From VXMF01 sp965206775 (GTDB taxonomy: Bacteria > Acidobacteriota > Terriglobia > Bryobacterales > UBA6623), in assembly GCA_965206775.1 (NCBI GenBank), contig CBDBKU010000001.1, positions 434,001 through 498,000 of the forward strand: DNA of 64,000 nt, in the 5' to 3' direction. Both the position numbers and the translations under genes were made by a program. The notes under the pieces were generated by a model that was not told where the DNA came from, did not search any database, and saw only the letters and a list, made by a program, of their open reading frames with translations. Shown one piece after another: positions 61,942-64,000 of the stretch. The first letter of the stretch is position 1. Every line of letters begins with the position of its first letter.

Positions 61942-63945
61942 ATGAATAGCGTTATACGAACTCAGTTGTTGGCCGCGCTCTCGCTCTTGTGCGTCCTGAC
62001 TGGATGTGGAGCGGCTCAGGCGGATCGTCCGAATATCGTTTGGATTTCGCTCGAAGATATCACGCCCATGATGGGCGCCTACGGAGACGAGTACGCTCGC
62101 ACACCGGTTCTTGACAGCCTTGCCGCGGAGGGTATCCGCTACAACAAGGCCTACGCGGTATCCCCAGTGTGCTCTCCGTCACGGTCGAGCGTGATTACAG
62201 GGATGTATCCGAATTCGCTGGGAAGCATGCATCACCGGAGCAATACAACACGGCCGGAGTTTTCCAATATGCTCCCAAACCTTCTGCGCGAAGCCGGCTA
62301 TTACACAAGCAACAACAGCAAGAGAGACTACAACATGGGAGGCGATGACTGGCACGAGAGCAGCGGTACAGCCCATTGGCGAAATCGATCTAACAAAGAC
62401 CAGCCGTTCTTTGCGGTCTTCAATCTCACAGAGTGCCACTCGAGTATCACAAAGATTCCGGAAGACGAAATCGTCGAGCAGCGATTGTCTCGACTCAAGC
62501 CAGATGACTTTCATGACCCGGAAAAGGCTCCCATTCCTCCTTATCACCCCGACGTGCCGCAGTTTCGCAGGGCCTGGGCGCGCTACTACGATGCGGTCAC
62601 ACAGGTCGACTATCGAGCCGGTGATCTGATTGAGCAGCTCAAGGAAGATGACCTCTGGGAGGACACGATTGTCGTTGTCTGGTCCGATCACGGCGTGGGC
62701 ATGCCCCGGGGCAAGCATACGGCCTGGGAACAGGGCCTCCACGTGCCGCTGATCGCACGTTTCCCGAAAAAGTACCAACACCTCGCGCCCGCCGACCCGG
62801 GCTCGGCGATTGATGGGCTGGTGACATTGATGGATCTCGGCCCTTCCGCGCTGCTTTTGGCGGGCGTTGATCCGCCCGATCACATGGATGGCAGGCCGCT
62901 ATTTTCCCAGGGCAAAGGCGATGTTGACTATAGGGACTACGTGTTCGCCACGCGTGACCGGCTCGATACCCGGTCTGAGATGGTACGGACTGTGCGCGAC
63001 CAACGATATCGCTACCAGCGAAATTTCCACCCACACCTTCCATTCAAACCATATGAGGACTTTGAGTTTGGTGCGGTAGTGGTTCAGGAGTGGGTCGAGC
63101 TGGCGCGCCAGGGGAAACTCACTGGCTCCCAGGAGATGCTCGCTATGCGGTTCAAGCCGCTCGAGGAACTCTACGACTCGGAGAACGATCCCCATATGGT
63201 TACGAACGTGGCCGCCAATCCGGAATACGCGGACGTTCTCGAACGAATGCGGGGCCAGCTCCACGATTGGATGCTGGAAACGCGTGACCTCGGCCTACTC
63301 GACGAGACGGAAATGCTTGAGCGCGCAAGAGGAACAGCGTCGCTATGGGATCTTGGACGCTCGCTGGAAAACTACGAGCGGATTCTCGAGACCGCAAACC
63401 TGCAGATTCAGGGACAGGGGGCGATTCCCGAATTGATTGCCCGGGCCAAGGATCCCGACTCGGCAGTCCGCTTCTGGGCGGTACTCGGCCTGGCCGTAGC
63501 TTGGCAATCCGGTGGACCGGGAACTGTTTCGAGCGCGCAGCCTCCTTTGGAGGCGGCCTTGCGGGATGAGTCAGTCAGCGTGCGCATCACTGCGGCCGAA
63601 GGCCTGTTCAACCTTGGACGCTACGAGAAAGGCCTACCGGTCTTGATCGAAGCGTTGAATGATCCCAGTGTCGATGCTCAGATCCGGGCCGGCTGCGTCC
63701 TCGACTCGCAGCCACCGGAAGCAAACGAGAAGCTACAGCCCGCCATCGAACCCCTGCAACGGACTGTGGAAAGTTTTGAACAACAAATGCGGTTCGGGTC
63801 AATCAACAACCCGTTCAAGCGAGCCCTCAAGGCCATCAGCGGTGAAGAGATTTACTACCGCTGGGGCCCAGGCGCCTCGGGATCACCCATGGGCCAACCG
63901 AAGGCTGGTGGGGGCGACGAAGCCCGGCACGGGAGTAATCGATGA
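61942..63945 (+). CDS. Lipoprotein sulfatase with C-terminal HEAT-like repeats
   Basis: 667 residues. A lipoprotein signal (LLAALSLLCVLTGCGAA; lipobox LTGC) anchors it to a membrane. The sulfatase core has NIVWISLEDITPMMGAYGDE, SPVCSPSRSSVITGMYPNSL (C-x-P-x-R with Cys for formylglycine), FFAVFNLTECHSSITKIP, VVVWSDHGVGMPRGKHTAWE and ELYDSENDPHMVTNVAANPE. From about residue 490 there are HEAT-like repeats (IPELIARAKDPDSAVRFWAV, LEAALRDESVSVRITAAEGL, LPVLIEALNDPSVDAQIRAG), an unusual addition. The stop overlaps the next start as ATGA. Confidence 0.92.
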   Translation: MNSVIRTQLLAALSLLCVLTGCGAAQADRPNIVWISLEDITPMMGAYGDEYARTPVLDSLAAEGIRYNKAYAVSPVCSPSRSSVITGMYPNSLGSMHHRSNTTRPEFSNMLPNLLREAGYYTSNNSKRDYNMGGDDWHESSGTAHWRNRSNKDQPFFAVFNLTECHSSITKIPEDEIVEQRLSRLKPDDFHDPEKAPIPPYHPDVPQFRRAWARYYDAVTQVDYRAGDLIEQLKEDDLWEDTIVVVWSDHGVGMPRGKHTAWEQGLHVPLIARFPKKYQHLAPADPGSAIDGLVTLMDLGPSALLLAGVDPPDHMDGRPLFSQGKGDVDYRDYVFATRDRLDTRSEMVRTVRDQRYRYQRNFHPHLPFKPYEDFEFGAVVVQEWVELARQGKLTGSQEMLAMRFKPLEELYDSENDPHMVTNVAANPEYADVLERMRGQLHDWMLETRDLGLLDETEMLERARGTASLWDLGRSLENYERILETANLQIQGQGAIPELIARAKDPDSAVRFWAVLGLAVAWQSGGPGTVSSAQPPLEAALRDESVSVRITAAEGLFNLGRYEKGLPVLIEALNDPSVDAQIRAGCVLDSQPPEANEKLQPAIEPLQRTVESFEQQMRFGSINNPFKRALKAISGEEIYYRWGPGASGSPMGQPKAGGGDEARHGSNR

Positions 63946-64000
63946 GCGGGGCATTTGTAAGCTTCATCCGCGGAGCCGTCGTCGGGCTGGCGTTCGGAGG
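63942..64000 (+). CDS. Start of a further gene coupled to the sulfatase (partial)
   Basis: ATG 63942 overlaps the sulfatase TGA (ATGA). Nineteen residues are visible (MSGAFVSFIRGAVVGLAFG), with a hydrophobic stretch suggesting a signal peptide or membrane helix. The product cannot be identified from this length. Confidence 0.55.
   Translation, partial: MSGAFVSFIRGAVVGLAFG

Overview
The window is a high-GC bacterial chromosome segment, most likely from an Acidobacteriota member. Three things point there. The cytochrome c peroxidase at 9373-11445 ends in a TIGR03437-type domain first defined in Solibacter. Near 60 kb there is the C-terminal barrel of an Oar-like TonB-dependent receptor. At 41 kb there is a winged-helix regulator fused to a membrane domain. 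Many secreted enzymes (DUF1501, PhoX, two sulfatases, ceramidase, a PHP hydrolase and an SGNH hydrolase) fit a polymer- and organic-matter-degrading lifestyle. The placement is an inference from gene content; there is no rRNA marker in the window.

Region 1 (1-36.4 kb) is mostly ordinary chromosome. It holds the tail of an L-fuconate dehydratase-like gene and DUF1501. A minus-strand run of PhoX-like, HAD dehalogenase and TonB genes lies opposite mutL. Next come the methylmalonyl-CoA mutase catalytic subunit, a cytochrome c peroxidase, a beta-repeat protein, two NHL-repeat proteins, an outer-membrane CBM9/DUF5916 protein, and an AlbA_2 protein with an unusual C-terminus. A heavily decayed secA-like gene lies at 21.7-23.7 kb. 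After it come a secreted family, a LysE exporter, a ceramidase and a SUMF1-fold protein. The stretch ends with an SGNH hydrolase translationally coupled to a PVC-type dehydrogenase/cytochrome that is split by a frameshift, and a PHP metallohydrolase.

Region 2 (36.8-59.75 kb) is an accessory, mobile-element-rich island. An IS66 element with an exact 8-bp target duplication sits in a mazF toxin whose mazE is intact. Immediately next to it is a second MazEF/ChpB-type pair whose toxin carries a nonsense codon. Truncated integrases lie at 40.4 and 51.2 kb. Between them is an intact four-gene cluster (winged-helix membrane regulator, YjbQ, cobalamin-type radical SAM enzyme, cis-prenyltransferase), an intact VapBC pair, a run of pseudogenes (substrate-binding/RND fusion, iclR, dapA-like), a BASS-type transporter and a creatininase-like protein. 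The region ends in an AbiEi/AbiEii-type operon whose third gene, a probable restriction-endonuclease-fold protein, is interrupted by an IS21-family element (target duplication ACGCT). The istA gene of that IS is itself interrupted by a second element (target duplication CCTGCGCC), whose transposase carries a DUF4338 (DruA-like) N-terminal domain. A 49-bp inverted copy of the IS21 right end marks a later deletion that joins the island to a TonB-receptor fragment.

Region 3 (60.2-64 kb) returns to chromosomal genes: two secreted sulfatases (CTPTR and CSPSR formylglycine motifs), the second with C-terminal HEAT-like repeats and translationally coupled to a gene leaving the window.

The most distinctive items are the DUF4338-transposase fusion nested inside IS21, the interrupted three-gene Abi-type defence operon, the paired toxin inactivations with retained antitoxins, and the radical SAM/prenyltransferase cluster. 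All boundaries were read by eye; no database search was run.
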